A stretch of 64,000 bases of DNA. It comes from JAHFUA01 sp963733935. GTDB taxonomy: Bacteria; Acidobacteriota; Terriglobia; Terriglobales; Acidobacteriaceae. Positions 7,269-27,043 of this stretch are shown here, piece by piece. The stretch's first letter is position 1, and every line of letters begins with the position of its first letter. Below the pieces are notes generated by a model. It saw only the letters and a program-made list of their open reading frames with translations, was not told the DNA's origin and ran no database searches. The position numbers were made by a program, and so were the translations under genes. The DNA is taken from contig CAVTEQ010000014.1 of NCBI GenBank assembly GCA_963733935.1, forward strand, positions 744,001 to 808,000, in the 5' to 3' direction.

Positions 7269-11744
<4,476 letters not shown>

Positions 11745-11750
11745 GAGAGG

Positions 11751-11901
11751 GTCGCCAGTCGTCAGTCGCCGGTCGCCAGTTTTGCAAGCGGTTGACGCTG
11801 GAAGGGAATGTTAGACATACAAATTGCGGCCTGCGCAAAGAAGCTCCGGACGCAGCGCTGCCATTTATAAAACTGGCAACTGGCCACTGGCGACTGGCTA
11901 C
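11751..11901 (+). repeat. widely spaced word-repeat inverted arms (GTCGCCAGT type) in the rpoB-rpoC gap
   Basis: The left arm (11751-11782) repeats gtcgccagtcgtcagtcgcc; the right arm (11870-11901) is its reverse complement (aaactggcaactggccactgg...). The arms enclose about 87 bases without an ORF. The rpoB-rpoC spacer (187 bp) is much longer than the few bases usual elsewhere, so the repeat appears to have expanded it. Confidence 0.7.
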
Positions 11902-11931
11902 TGCCTCTGACGGAGCAAAACGGAGGACACC

Positions 11932-16119
<4,188 letters not shown>

Positions 16120-16120
16120 A

Positions 16121-16147
16121 GCAGTCGCCAGTCGTCAGTTGCCAGTT
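16121..16147 (+). repeat. single-arm word repeat (GTCGCCAGT type) after rpoC
   Basis: Three degenerate copies of gtcgccagt/gtcagttgccagt lie between the rpoC stop and its terminator. They are the same words as the left arm at 11751. Confidence 0.5.
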
Positions 16148-16148
16148 A

Positions 16149-16181
16149 TCGCGGGCCCAAAAGGGTCCGCGATTTTCTTTT
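16149..16181 (+). terminator. intrinsic terminator of the ribosomal protein/rpoBC operon
   Basis: The 10-bp stem TCGCGGGCCC/GGGTCCGCGA (one G-U pair) with an AAAA loop is followed by TTTTCTTTT. It lies 30 bases after the rpoC stop and separates the + strand operon from the convergent mfd gene. Confidence 0.85.
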
Positions 16182-16254
16182 ACCTTTGTGCACTGCACGC
16201 AGTTGAGAGTGGCCGCCACGATTCGGAGATGTCGGTTGAAGGAGAAGCGGACCC

Positions 16255-19850
<3,596 letters not shown>

Positions 19851-19886
19851 GGAGATTTGATTCTAACAGGCGCCCGCGGGACTCAT

Positions 19887-19938
19887 GGAGGCCCAGCCGC
19901 CCCCGGCTGGGCGGGCGAGCCAAGCTCGCCTGTCCGTG
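19887..19938 (-). repeat. REP-like palindrome upstream of mfd
   Basis: GCCCAGCC-GCCCCC-GGCTGGGC is followed by GCGAG-CCAA-GCTCGC, two short stems in the 103-base gap between the mfd start and the DoxX gene. Confidence 0.5.
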
Positions 19939-19953
19939 GGGGGGGAATCGCCT

Positions 19954-20370
19954 TCACTTCCGCCCGGAGCCACCGCCGCGAAAAAAAGCTTCATCGAGCG
20001 AGATCGGCCCCGCGCCCAGAAAGATGAGCGCAAAGGCGACCACGCCGCACATCATCGGGAACTCATATCCCCCTGGTCCCTTCAGTCCATTCTTGAAGTG
20101 GACCTTCGCGATTGCCACTGACATATCGATAAGAATCGAGAGCGCAGCAACCCGGGTCAGCAAGCCCAGCACCAGCAGGATACCGCCGCCAAATTCGGCC
20201 GCGAGCGTGAGGTATCCCAAGACGGGCGGAATCCCCAGGTTCTGGAGCATGCCCATGAACCTGGGCATACCGCCGAACGCCTTCTGCGCACCATGCGCGA
20301 TCATGATGGCCCCGAGCGCCAGGCGTAGCGCCAGCAGCGCCAAGGGATGAAGTCGATCCAGGAATTTCAA
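19954..20370 (-). CDS. DoxX family membrane protein
   Basis: The 138-residue protein has four hydrophobic spans, with the DoxX-type beginning LALRLALGAIMIAHGAQKAFGG and the later LLVLGLLTRVAALSILIDMSVAI. DoxX proteins are small integral membrane proteins tied to respiratory or redox functions in various bacteria, but no specific reaction can be assigned here. The C-terminal glycine/arginine tail is short and polar. It lies on the same strand as mfd and the saccharopine-dehydrogenase-like gene, separated from the latter by a long word-repeat array. Confidence 0.85.
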   Translation of the reverse strand: MKFLDRLHPLALLALRLALGAIMIAHGAQKAFGGMPRFMGMLQNLGIPPVLGYLTLAAEFGGGILLVLGLLTRVAALSILIDMSVAIAKVHFKNGLKGPGGYEFPMMCGVVAFALIFLGAGPISLDEAFFRGGGSGRK

Positions 20371-20384
20371 GTCAGCCTCCTTAC

Positions 20385-20526
20385 AGTCGTGAGTCGTAAG
20401 TCGTGGGTCGCGAGCCGGACTCCTTTAAGTCGCCAGTCACCAGTTGCCGGTCGCCAGTAGGACCCCAGATTCCTGCTTACGACTTACGACCCGCGACTCA
20501 CGACTGGCGACTCACGACTTGCGACT
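20385..20526 (-). repeat. long two-armed word-repeat array (GTCGTGAGTCGTAAG and GTCGCCAGT types)
   Basis: The left arm repeats gtcgtgagtcgtaagtcgtgggtcg and then gtcgccagtcaccagttgcc; the right arm (20476-20526) gives gcttacgacttacgacccgcgactcacgac, its reverse complement. Two word families are combined. The right arm overlaps the end of the saccharopine-dehydrogenase-like gene and supplies its last residues and stop codon. Confidence 0.7.
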
Positions 20527-21661
20527 CAAACTCAATGCGCACGCCCCGCTGCGCCATGGCCTCGAGGAATGCGCCTGCGGGAATGTCCAGCTCGCTGAGG
20601 ATGCCGCCGCGCTTGGTGACTTCGCCCGAAGCCAACATCTGGACAACGACGGAAGCCGGCCACGCCGTGGTGCGCATCATCGCCGTCATTCCGGTGGACG
20701 GGTCGAAGCGGTCCACCACGGTGAACGACGCCACCCGGTCGCCCTGATGGGCTTCCACGCGAAGGATGACAAGGTCCGGGTCGTCGCCGCTAAATTTCTC
20801 TTCAAACAGTCGGGAAATTACCGCCCGAGGAGCCACTTCGCACTTGCCGAACTTCTTTTTCTCGCTCGAAAACATCCCCAGGTCGTAGAGCCCGCGGATA
20901 AGCCCCAGGTGTCCGCGATAGCGCAGCGTCTTCTCGAAGCACTCGCCGACTTTTCCGGCGAAGGTCTCGGGCAGAGTTGAAGTCCCTCCCGAGGTCTGGA
21001 ATGCCTCGAGCGGTGGGAAGCTTTCGATCTCAAATTCCTCGAGCTCGGTCAGCGGTTCGATGGTGGTTAGCTTGCCGTTGCGCAGGATGCGCGCCGGCTC
21101 GACGTACTCGTTGATCAGCCCTTCGACAGAGAATACCAACTGGTAGTTGAACGGCGGCTTGGGATTCTGCGGCAGTCCGCCGACGTAGAGCTTCAGCGCG
21201 TCCGCCTTGCCGCCGACGCGGCGCATCAGCTCGCCTGCCAGGATCGACCCCATGCCCGGAGAGAGCCCGCAATCCGGCGCCAGCGCCACGCCACGCTTGG
21301 CCGCCTGCTTATCCATCGCAAGCTCTTCCCGCACCACGGTGTTGTTGCCGCCGAGGTCGGCGAAGTGGCATCCCACCTTGACGGCCGCGCGCGCCAGGCC
21401 GACATTGAAGAAATACGGCACTGCGGAGAGAGCCGCGGCGTGCCCGCGCATCAGTTTGGCGGCGTCGGACTCGCGGCTCGCATCCAGGCGCTTGGGCGTA
21501 ACCTTCTTACCGCGGGTCAACTTGTTGACGCGCTTGGCCGCGTCTTTCGCGCGGCCGATGTCGCTGTCGGCCAGAGTGACCGCCTCGACCGCCGGGGCGC
21601 GCGCCATGTCATAGGCCGCCGCCGATCCCATCATGCCTGCGCCAATTACCAGAAGTCGCAT
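20498..21661 (-). CDS. saccharopine dehydrogenase family / lysine 6-dehydrogenase-like protein
   Basis: The protein starts at ATG 21661 with a Rossmann nucleotide-binding loop (MRLLVIGAGMMGSAAAYDMA, GxGxxG), followed by a catalytic domain typical of the saccharopine dehydrogenase family (DLGGNNTVVREEL, APDCGLSPGMGSILAGEL). It is about 387 residues. These enzymes oxidise or form secondary amines of lysine and related substrates with NAD(P); the exact substrate cannot be set from sequence alone. The upstream ORF extension (to 21772) lacks conservation features and overlaps a word repeat, so it was excluded. The last residues (ESQVVSRQS) and the stop are encoded by the word-repeat array. Confidence 0.85.
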   Translation of the reverse strand: MRLLVIGAGMMGSAAAYDMARAPAVEAVTLADSDIGRAKDAAKRVNKLTRGKKVTPKRLDASRESDAAKLMRGHAAALSAVPYFFNVGLARAAVKVGCHFADLGGNNTVVREELAMDKQAAKRGVALAPDCGLSPGMGSILAGELMRRVGGKADALKLYVGGLPQNPKPPFNYQLVFSVEGLINEYVEPARILRNGKLTTIEPLTELEEFEIESFPPLEAFQTSGGTSTLPETFAGKVGECFEKTLRYRGHLGLIRGLYDLGMFSSEKKKFGKCEVAPRAVISRLFEEKFSGDDPDLVILRVEAHQGDRVASFTVVDRFDPSTGMTAMMRTTAWPASVVVQMLASGEVTKRGGILSELDIPAGAFLEAMAQRGVRIEFESQVVSRQS

Positions 21662-21665
21662 AAGG

Positions 21666-21690
21666 ACAGTTGCCAGTCGCCAGTTGTCAG
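21666..21690 (-). repeat. single-arm word repeat (GTTGCCAGT type)
   Basis: Degenerate copies of cagttgccagtcgccagttgtcag lie just before the start of the saccharopine-dehydrogenase-like gene. Confidence 0.45.
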
Positions 21691-21863
21691 AAGTAGGGCC
21701 GGACAGATTACAGCATTGGCTTGACATTAGAAAACTACTCATAGAAAAACGGCTGCTCAACGACAGAGGCAAAATGCGCGAACAGGCCGACAGGACGAAT
21801 CAACCGGCGAAAACAGATTTTTTGCCAACAATCCCGCTGCTCCTTGTGTTAGAACATCCTCCG

Positions 21864-22259
21864 ATGTGGCGGGTCATAGCCATTCTTGTTGGTTGCCTCG
21901 CAGTGGTGTCGGTAGCAACTGCGCAGGACGCCCCGACTTTGCCTACGGTAACGAGCTTCGAATGCCCGAAATACCCGCCAAAGGCCAAGTCGGTACGGCT
22001 TCAGGGCATGGTTAGGCTGAAGGTCACAACCGATGGACACAACGTCACGGAGGTCAAGCTTCAGTCGGGACACCCATTGATCGCGCCCGCTGCCTACGAA
22101 AACGTGCGAACGTGGAAGTTCGCTGACCATCCTCCCACTACGTTCGACGTCACCTACTTTTACGTCTTTCAGGGGGAGTTCAAGAAGGATCCGACGACGA
22201 AGTGCTCGGCCAAGATGGAACTGCCGACAAAGATAACCGTCAGCACCACCATGCCATAG
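21864..22259 (+). CDS. secreted TonB C-terminal-like protein
   Basis: The 131-residue product begins with a signal peptide (MWRVIAILVGCLAVVSVATAQ, cleavage likely after TAQ). It continues with a TonB_C-like fold: CPKYPPKAKSVRLQGMVRLKVTTDGHNVTEVKLQSGHPLIAPAAYENVRTWKF matches the pattern of TonB/TolA C-terminal domains (x-G-x-V-x(2)-x-V-x(2)-DG). It lacks the long proline-rich spacer and the N-terminal anchor of true TonB, so it is probably a periplasmic relative rather than an energy transducer. The upstream ORF extension is rejected because the signal peptide sets the start at 21864. It converges on the permease gene with an 11-base gap. Confidence 0.75.
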   Translation: MWRVIAILVGCLAVVSVATAQDAPTLPTVTSFECPKYPPKAKSVRLQGMVRLKVTTDGHNVTEVKLQSGHPLIAPAAYENVRTWKFADHPPTTFDVTYFYVFQGEFKKDPTTKCSAKMELPTKITVSTTMP

Positions 22260-22270
22260 CCACGAGGTGG

Positions 22271-23647
22271 CTAGACTCTTGACCGCCGCCAATACACATA
22301 CCCCGGCACCGCGATGAGCATGATCACAGCCCCTGCCACCGCCTCTTTCGGCCTTTCGTATGCCACGATTGCCGCCCAAATCGTCCCGACCACCAAGTAC
22401 AGTGCCGGTACCCAAGGATAGCCGGTGCATCGATACGGCCGCGGCGTCTCCGGACGCTGGCGGCGCAGCACGAATACTCCTGCCACGGTGGCCACGTAGG
22501 CGATCACGCCGACGAACATCACGTAGGTGTAGAGCTCGTCGTAACGGCCGCTGAGCGCCAGAATCGCCGACCAAACGCCCAGCACGATCAGCGCCAGCGA
22601 TGGCGTGCGGTATCGCGGATGGACGTACGCGAGCTTCGGTAGAAATGCCCGGTCGCAGGCCATCGCGTAGACGACGCGTGCGCCTGCCAGCGTGCAGCAC
22701 GAAGCCGCTCCAAAGCACGATACGGCGATCAACAAGGACATCCAGCGTCCCACGCCCGGTGAGAACAGCGCGATCGCGGCGGTCTGAGCTACGGTTCGCG
22801 CCGGCTGGATGGCGGCCAGCGGTACCGCGTATAGATAGACCGCGTTCAGGCTGATGTACACGATTCCCACCGCGACCACTCCCAGCACCAGCGCCCGCGG
22901 GATGTTGCGCTGCGGGTCTTTCACTTCTCCCGCCGCGCACACGATGTAGTTCCAGCCGTCGTAAGCCCAGAAGACGCCATTCAGCGCCAGGCCGATGGCG
23001 AACAGCAGCGGCAGCGGGTGCGCTGGCGGAGCCGGTGTGCTGAAGTGGGCGGTCGAGCCTTTGCCAAGCGCGAATCCGAAGCCCACGAAGATGGCGATGG
23101 CGGCGAACTTCATCCAGGTGGCGATGTTCTGCAGTGTGGCCGCGCGCCGCAGGCCGACCACGTTCACCCAGGTCATCACCGCGATTGCCGCGAGCGCGAC
23201 AAGCTGTCCGCGCGTGGGCGCGAACGAGCCCAAGCGAAACAGCTCTTGCTTCGCGCCGAACGGCAGAACTTCATCCAGATAGGTTGCGAAGCCGACCGAC
23301 AGCGCCGCCGTTGTGCCGCTGAAGTTGATAAAGAGCACCATCCATCCGAACAGGAAGGCGTAGAACTCGCCATAGGCTTCGCGCAGATAGACGTACTGCC
23401 CGCCGGAGTTGGGGAACATCGCCGCCAGCTCGGCGAAGGCGAAGCAGGCCAGCAGCGTGATGGCACCGCCCAAGATCCAGACGAAGATGAACAATCGCGG
23501 GCTGGCCAAAGGCTCGGCCACGTCGCTGACCGCAAGGAAGATGGCCGAGCCGATGATGCCCCCGGCGAGCAGCAGCACGGAATCGAGGAGCGACAGCCCG
23601 CGTACCAGCGTGGGCGCGCGGCCGGGGGCGGAGGCGGGAGCGGTCAC
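22271..23647 (-). CDS. APC-superfamily amino acid permease
   Basis: The 458-residue protein has about 12 hydrophobic spans and the amino acid-polyamine-organocation signature at its start: LVRGLSLLDSVLLLAGGIIGSAIFL (GxIxGxxIF region) and NSGGQYVYLREAYG. It likely imports amino acids across the inner membrane by ion or solute exchange. The start is GTG 23645-23647; the longer ORF has arginine-rich, non-conserved upstream sequence. GTG overlaps the TGA stop of the zinc-ribbon gene (GTGA), suggesting coupled translation. Confidence 0.9.
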   Translation of the reverse strand: MTAPASAPGRAPTLVRGLSLLDSVLLLAGGIIGSAIFLAVSDVAEPLASPRLFIFVWILGGAITLLACFAFAELAAMFPNSGGQYVYLREAYGEFYAFLFGWMVLFINFSGTTAALSVGFATYLDEVLPFGAKQELFRLGSFAPTRGQLVALAAIAVMTWVNVVGLRRAATLQNIATWMKFAAIAIFVGFGFALGKGSTAHFSTPAPPAHPLPLLFAIGLALNGVFWAYDGWNYIVCAAGEVKDPQRNIPRALVLGVVAVGIVYISLNAVYLYAVPLAAIQPARTVAQTAAIALFSPGVGRWMSLLIAVSCFGAASCCTLAGARVVYAMACDRAFLPKLAYVHPRYRTPSLALIVLGVWSAILALSGRYDELYTYVMFVGVIAYVATVAGVFVLRRQRPETPRPYRCTGYPWVPALYLVVGTIWAAIVAYERPKEAVAGAVIMLIAVPGYVYWRRSRV

Positions 23648-23799
23648 CCGATCCCCAGCTCGTCGGGAGACTCCAGCGGCGTGCCGCACACGCGGCAGAT
23701 CACCGCCGAGCAGTCGCCGCAGGTCAGCGGGTCGTTGACCTCGCGCGCGCACTTCGGACAGTAGAGCGGCTCGGGCTCAGGGGCAGGGCTTTCCGGCAT
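23644..23799 (-). CDS. small zinc-ribbon protein
   Basis: The 51-residue protein (MPESPAPEPEPLYCPKCAREVNDPLTCGDC...) has three CxxC pairs (CPKC, CGDC, CRVC), enough for one zinc site plus an extra pair, with an acidic/proline N-terminus. It stops with TGA overlapping the permease GTG start, so the two are one transcription unit. No function is known to me. The composition and cysteine spacing argue strongly for a real small gene. Confidence 0.7.
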   Translation of the reverse strand: MPESPAPEPEPLYCPKCAREVNDPLTCGDCSAVICRVCGTPLESPDELGIG

Positions 23800-23824
23800 G
23801 GTGGCGCAGAATGTAGCATAGAAG

Positions 23825-23894
23825 CAGTTGCCAGTTGCTAGTTGTCGGTTGCCAGTTTCGTAACTGACAACTAGCAACTGACAACTGGTAACTG
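23825..23894 (+). repeat. two-armed word-repeat hairpin (GTTGCCAGTT type) abutting a start codon
   Basis: The left arm (23825-23857) repeats cagttgccagttgctagttg; the right arm (23862-23894) repeats aactgacaactagcaactg. The stem has only a 4-base loop and the right arm ends two bases before the methyltransferase ATG at 23897. Confidence 0.75.
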
Positions 23895-23896
23895 TT

Positions 23897-24631
23897 ATGA
23901 CGAACGACGAGATCCTGCAACACGAGTTCAACCGCTGGGCCGAAGAGGGCCGCGGCGAGCAGATGGAGCAGCACCATCTAGCTATCACCGAGGCCACGCT
24001 GCGGCTCATGGAACTGAAGCCCGGCGAGCGCGTGCTTGACCTGGGCTGCGGCGCGGGATGGGCCACGCGCATCCTGGCGCGGCTGGTCTCGGAGGGCCCG
24101 AACGGCTTCGGCCAGATCGTGGGGCTCGACATTTCCGACGAGATGATCCGCCGCGCCCGCGCCGCCTCGCGCGATTTCGACAACATCATGTATGTGTGGG
24201 GTTCGGCTGAAAAAATCCCGTGGGAGGAAAACTACTTCGACAAGGTGCTCTCGGTCGAGTCCTTTTATTACTATCCCGATCCGGATCGCGCGCTCAACGA
24301 GCTGTTCCGTGTGATGGCGCCGCACGGCCGGCTGTTCATACTGATTAACCTGTATAAAGACAATCCTTACTCGTTACAGTGGGTGGACAAGCTCAAGGTG
24401 CCGGTGCAGGTGCGCTCCGAGGCGGAGTACATCGAGCTGCTGCGGGCGCACGCGTTCGAAGACGTGGAGGCGCGTCGTGTGCCCGACCCTACCCCCACGC
24501 CACACGACTATGCCGGGCAGTCGTTCAACAGCGCCCAGGATTTGCGGGAGTTCAAGCGCATCGGCGCCCTGCTGGTGATGGGGACGAAGCCCAACTTCCG
24601 CTCTCCGGCTCCGGCGTATACGATCTACTAG
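23897..24631 (+). CDS. class I SAM-dependent methyltransferase
   Basis: The 244-residue protein has the SAM-binding motif I (RVLDLGCGAGWATRILARL, about residues 45-63), the motif II acidic residue (IVGLDISDEMIRRAR) and the later GSAEKIPWEENYFDKVLSVESFYYYPDPDRALNELFRVMAPHGRL, which matches Methyltransf_11-type proteins acting on small molecules. The substrate is unknown. The start has no Shine-Dalgarno sequence: the two-armed word hairpin ends two bases before the ATG. The neighbours (permease, HTH genes) give no clear pathway. Confidence 0.9.
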   Translation: MTNDEILQHEFNRWAEEGRGEQMEQHHLAITEATLRLMELKPGERVLDLGCGAGWATRILARLVSEGPNGFGQIVGLDISDEMIRRARAASRDFDNIMYVWGSAEKIPWEENYFDKVLSVESFYYYPDPDRALNELFRVMAPHGRLFILINLYKDNPYSLQWVDKLKVPVQVRSEAEYIELLRAHAFEDVEARRVPDPTPTPHDYAGQSFNSAQDLREFKRIGALLVMGTKPNFRSPAPAYTIY

Positions 24632-24686
24632 CCTTGGTAGTGCAACCCCAGGTCACCAATGCAGACCGGGCAACCCGGCTCGGCGG

Positions 24687-24878
24687 TCATTCCTTCTCAA
24701 TGCGGGACAACTCGGCGTTCAGAGCGGCTTCAATGCGCTTGGAGCGCCGTTCGCCGCGGGCCACTCGGCTGACCAGCGAGCGGTCGACTCCGAGCTGGCG
24801 CGCTACCCGGCTGTACAATCCGCGGTAACGGCGGTATCGCTCCAGCGCACGATGTGTGGTAGCATTGCGCTTTGTCAC
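24687..24878 (-). CDS. small HTH DNA-binding protein
   Basis: The 63-residue product from GTG 24878 is basic and contains a helix-turn-helix pattern (GLYSRVARQLGVDRSLVSRVARGERRSKRIEAAL), of the same general class as the XRE/lambda repressor fold. The longer ORF upstream would run through the promoter region and is less likely. It is divergent from the XRE gene at 24954, and a strong sigma-70 promoter for this gene lies between them. Such pairs often cross-regulate, but no operator was identified. Confidence 0.7.
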   Translation of the reverse strand: MTKRNATTHRALERYRRYRGLYSRVARQLGVDRSLVSRVARGERRSKRIEAALNAELSRIEKE

Positions 24879-24920
24879 GAATGGTGACCGGGCCTTTTGT
24901 TTGTGGGAAGTACAAGAACT

Positions 24921-24949
24921 ATATAACTCTGACGTTAAGCGTGTGTCAA
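24921..24949 (-). promoter_or_regulatory. sigma-70 promoter for the small HTH gene
   Basis: On the minus strand, a perfect -35 TTGACA (24944-24949) and a -10 TTATAT (24921-24926) are separated by exactly 17 bases. Transcription would begin around 24913, giving a leader of about 35 bases before GTG 24878. The -35 lies within a few bases of the divergent GTG at 24954, so binding of a repressor here could affect both genes. Confidence 0.7.
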
Positions 24950-24953
24950 GAGA

Positions 24954-25232
24954 GTGCGCGCCGCTGTAAAACTCGCAAGATCCAGGCCGGAGTGGGCGAG
25001 TCGTATCGAACATCTGAGGTCCCAGCTAGGCCTGAGCCAGACCGCGCTTGCGCTGCGGCTGAAAGTCTCCGCCATGGCGGTGTCACGCTGGGAGCGCGGC
25101 GTCAATGAGCCCCCTGCCGCCTGCTACATCAGCCTGGGAAAACTGGCCGGCCGCGCCGAATGCTGGTACTTCTGGCAACGCGCCGGATTGAGCAAGCAGG
25201 ATCTGCTCAACGCGCTGCCGGACGGCCGATAA
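24954..25232 (+). CDS. XRE-family helix-turn-helix regulator
   Basis: The 92-residue protein from GTG 24954 has a classic HTH_3/XRE domain: EHLRSQLGLSQTALALRLKVSAMAVSRWERGVNEPP (about residues 19-54). It is followed by a Trp-rich segment CWYFWQRAGLSKQDLLNALPDGR. After the TAA at 25230 the same frame stays open for about 70 codons (RTRHQRAAWARAIFLAQTGG...), so the gene may have lost a C-terminal part; this is uncertain. The divergent HTH gene shares the 75-base spacer. Confidence 0.8.
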   Translation: MRAAVKLARSRPEWASRIEHLRSQLGLSQTALALRLKVSAMAVSRWERGVNEPPAACYISLGKLAGRAECWYFWQRAGLSKQDLLNALPDGR

Positions 25233-25540
25233 CGTGCGCGATGCTTGCTCCTGAACCCTCGGCCCGCGCGGCGTCCGCTTCCCCGTCGCAAAACCAGGAC
25301 GCGGCACCAGCGGGCGGCCTGGGCGCGGGCCATCTTTCTCGCCCAGACGGGCGGTGATGAAGGCGTGCGCGACAATACCTTTGAACTGCAGGCGACGCCG
25401 GTGTCCGGCGCCGGCAAGGTGCCGATTCCTTCCGGCACCGAGTGATCCGGGGGAGTTAGGGTGCCCCACCCTTGGCCGTTTTTGCCAAGGTGGGGTCGCA
25501 GTCGTGCTCCCACGCTGCCCACGGGCCTTCCGCTATACTC
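25233..25540. other. gene-free gap before the trp cluster, with a REP-like palindrome
   Basis: No convincing gene start lies here. An ORF in frame with the XRE gene (25245-25445, TTG start) may be its decayed C-terminus. At 25459-25497 is the palindrome GGGTGCCCCACCCTTGG...CCAAGGTGGGG, the same family as the one in mfd and the one at 40157. A TATACT (25534-25539) lies immediately before the first trpC ATG. Confidence 0.5.
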
Positions 25541-26377
25541 ATGTTTTCCACTCCCATGGTTGCCACCCTTTCGGACATCGTTGCCGCAACGCGCCGGCGC
25601 GTCGATTCCGCCAAGCGCACGGCTGACTTGCGCGCGCTGGAGCGCATGGCCGAAGCCCACACCCCGCGTGGGTTTCGCCGCGCGCTCGAGCGCAAGGCGG
25701 CCGACGGTGTGGCGGTGATTGCGGAGCTGAAGAAGGCCTCGCCATCGCGAGGGATGATTCGCGGCACGCTGCACATCGGGGGCGTGGCGTGCGCGCTGGA
25801 ACGGGCAGGCGCGGCGGCGCTCTCCGTTCTCACCGAGGAGCAGTTCTTTCAGGGCGCTCTGTGCGACCTGGCGGAAGCCTCGGCGGCAACGGAGTTGCCG
25901 TGCCTGCGCAAGGACTTCATGGTGGATGAATTCCAGTTTCTCGAAGCCCGGGCGAACCGCGCCGATGCGCTGCTTCTGATCCTCTCGGTCCTCGATGATT
26001 TCGAGTTCGCGCGCTTTCACCAGCGCAGCCGCGAGCTCGGCCTTGACGCGCTGTGCGAAGTCCACGATGAAAGTGAATTGACGCGGGCGCTTGATCTGGG
26101 CGCAGAGATCATTGGCGTGAACAATCGCGACCTGCGCACCTTTCAGGTCGACTTGGGAACAGCGGAGCGGCTGGCCGCGAAGATTCCCGCGGGCGTGCTG
26201 CGGATCGCCGAAAGCGGCATCCAGAATGGTGATGACATCCGCCGCCTGCGCGCCTGCGGATACGGCGCGTTCCTGGTCGGCGAAAGCCTGATGCGCGCCA
26301 ACGATGCGGGCGCGAAGCTGACTGAGATGCTGGCGGAAGCGATGGATGTTTCGCCGAGCACGAAACGTGTGACGTGA
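25541..26377 (+). CDS. trpC: indole-3-glycerol phosphate synthase
   Basis: TrpC closes the indole ring to give indole-3-glycerol phosphate in tryptophan synthesis. The 278-residue product has the family motifs: VAVIAELKKASPSRGMI (catalytic Lys region), LSVLTEEQFFQG, PCLRKDFMVDEFQ, ADALLLI, INGVNNRDL-like IIGVNNRDLRTF, and IAESGIQ. Two starts are possible, ATG 25541 and ATG 25556. If the TATACT just before 25541 is a -10 element the mRNA would be nearly leaderless, or translation would begin at 25556. It is the first gene of trpC-trpF-trpB-trpA. Confidence 0.95.
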   Translation: MFSTPMVATLSDIVAATRRRVDSAKRTADLRALERMAEAHTPRGFRRALERKAADGVAVIAELKKASPSRGMIRGTLHIGGVACALERAGAAALSVLTEEQFFQGALCDLAEASAATELPCLRKDFMVDEFQFLEARANRADALLLILSVLDDFEFARFHQRSRELGLDALCEVHDESELTRALDLGAEIIGVNNRDLRTFQVDLGTAERLAAKIPAGVLRIAESGIQNGDDIRRLRACGYGAFLVGESLMRANDAGAKLTEMLAEAMDVSPSTKRVT

Positions 26378-26380
26378 AAC

Positions 26381-27043
26381 ATGGTGTGGGTCAAAATCTG
26401 CGGCACAACGAATCTCGAAGGCGCACAGGTTGCCGTGGACGCCGGCGCCGACGCCCTGGGCTTCATCTTCGCCCAGAGCCCACGGCGGATCAGTCCGAGT
26501 GAGGCGAAGGAAATCATTGCTGCGCTGCCACAGAAGGTCGAGACGGTTGGAGTGTTTGTGAATCAAAAGTCCGAGGTCATCCTGCAAACTGCGAAAAAGG
26601 CAGGCCTGACAGGAGTGCAGTTGCACGGGGACGAGACGCTGGAATTCGCTCACGAACTCCGCGACGGGGCGCGCGCGGCTGGGATCAAGCTGCGCATCTA
26701 CAAAGCCGTCGCCATGAAACGCTTGACGGCAGGTGACCTTGACCTCTCCTCACCCAAGAACCTGATCAGCGCGTTCTTGCTCGATTCTGGATCGTGGACC
26801 AAGCGCGGGGGAACCGGGAAGAAATTCGACTGGGAGCAAGCGGCGCCGATGGTGAGCTTCATGAGCAGGCGGTTTGACCTCATTATTGCCGGCGGACTGA
26901 ACCCGGAGAATGTCGCTAAGGCCATAGGGCTGTTTCGGCCCTGGGGCGTGGACGTGGTTTCCGGCGTGGAACGCGAGCCCGGCAAGAGAGATCCCGAAAA
27001 GGTCCGAGCGTTCGTAAAGGCGGCGAAGGGCGTGGACTTGTGA
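26381..27043 (+). CDS. trpF: phosphoribosylanthranilate isomerase
   Basis: TrpF converts phosphoribosylanthranilate to CdRP, the substrate of TrpC. The 220-residue TIM-barrel protein shows VKICGTTNLEGAQVAVDAGADALGFIFAQSPRRIS (catalytic Cys in KICG), VGVFVNQ, VQLHGDE, and LIIAGGLNPENVAKAI followed by GVDVVSGVE with GKRD, all typical. It starts 3 bp after trpC and its stop overlaps the trpB start, so it is within a translationally coupled operon. Confidence 0.96.
   Translation: MVWVKICGTTNLEGAQVAVDAGADALGFIFAQSPRRISPSEAKEIIAALPQKVETVGVFVNQKSEVILQTAKKAGLTGVQLHGDETLEFAHELRDGARAAGIKLRIYKAVAMKRLTAGDLDLSSPKNLISAFLLDSGSWTKRGGTGKKFDWEQAAPMVSFMSRRFDLIIAGGLNPENVAKAIGLFRPWGVDVVSGVEREPGKRDPEKVRAFVKAAKGVDL

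Noticed and set aside
25124..26653. 509-codon frame opposite trpC and the XRE gene
   Set aside because: Crosses trpC and the start of trpF; composition is that of an antisense frame and no family motif is visible.
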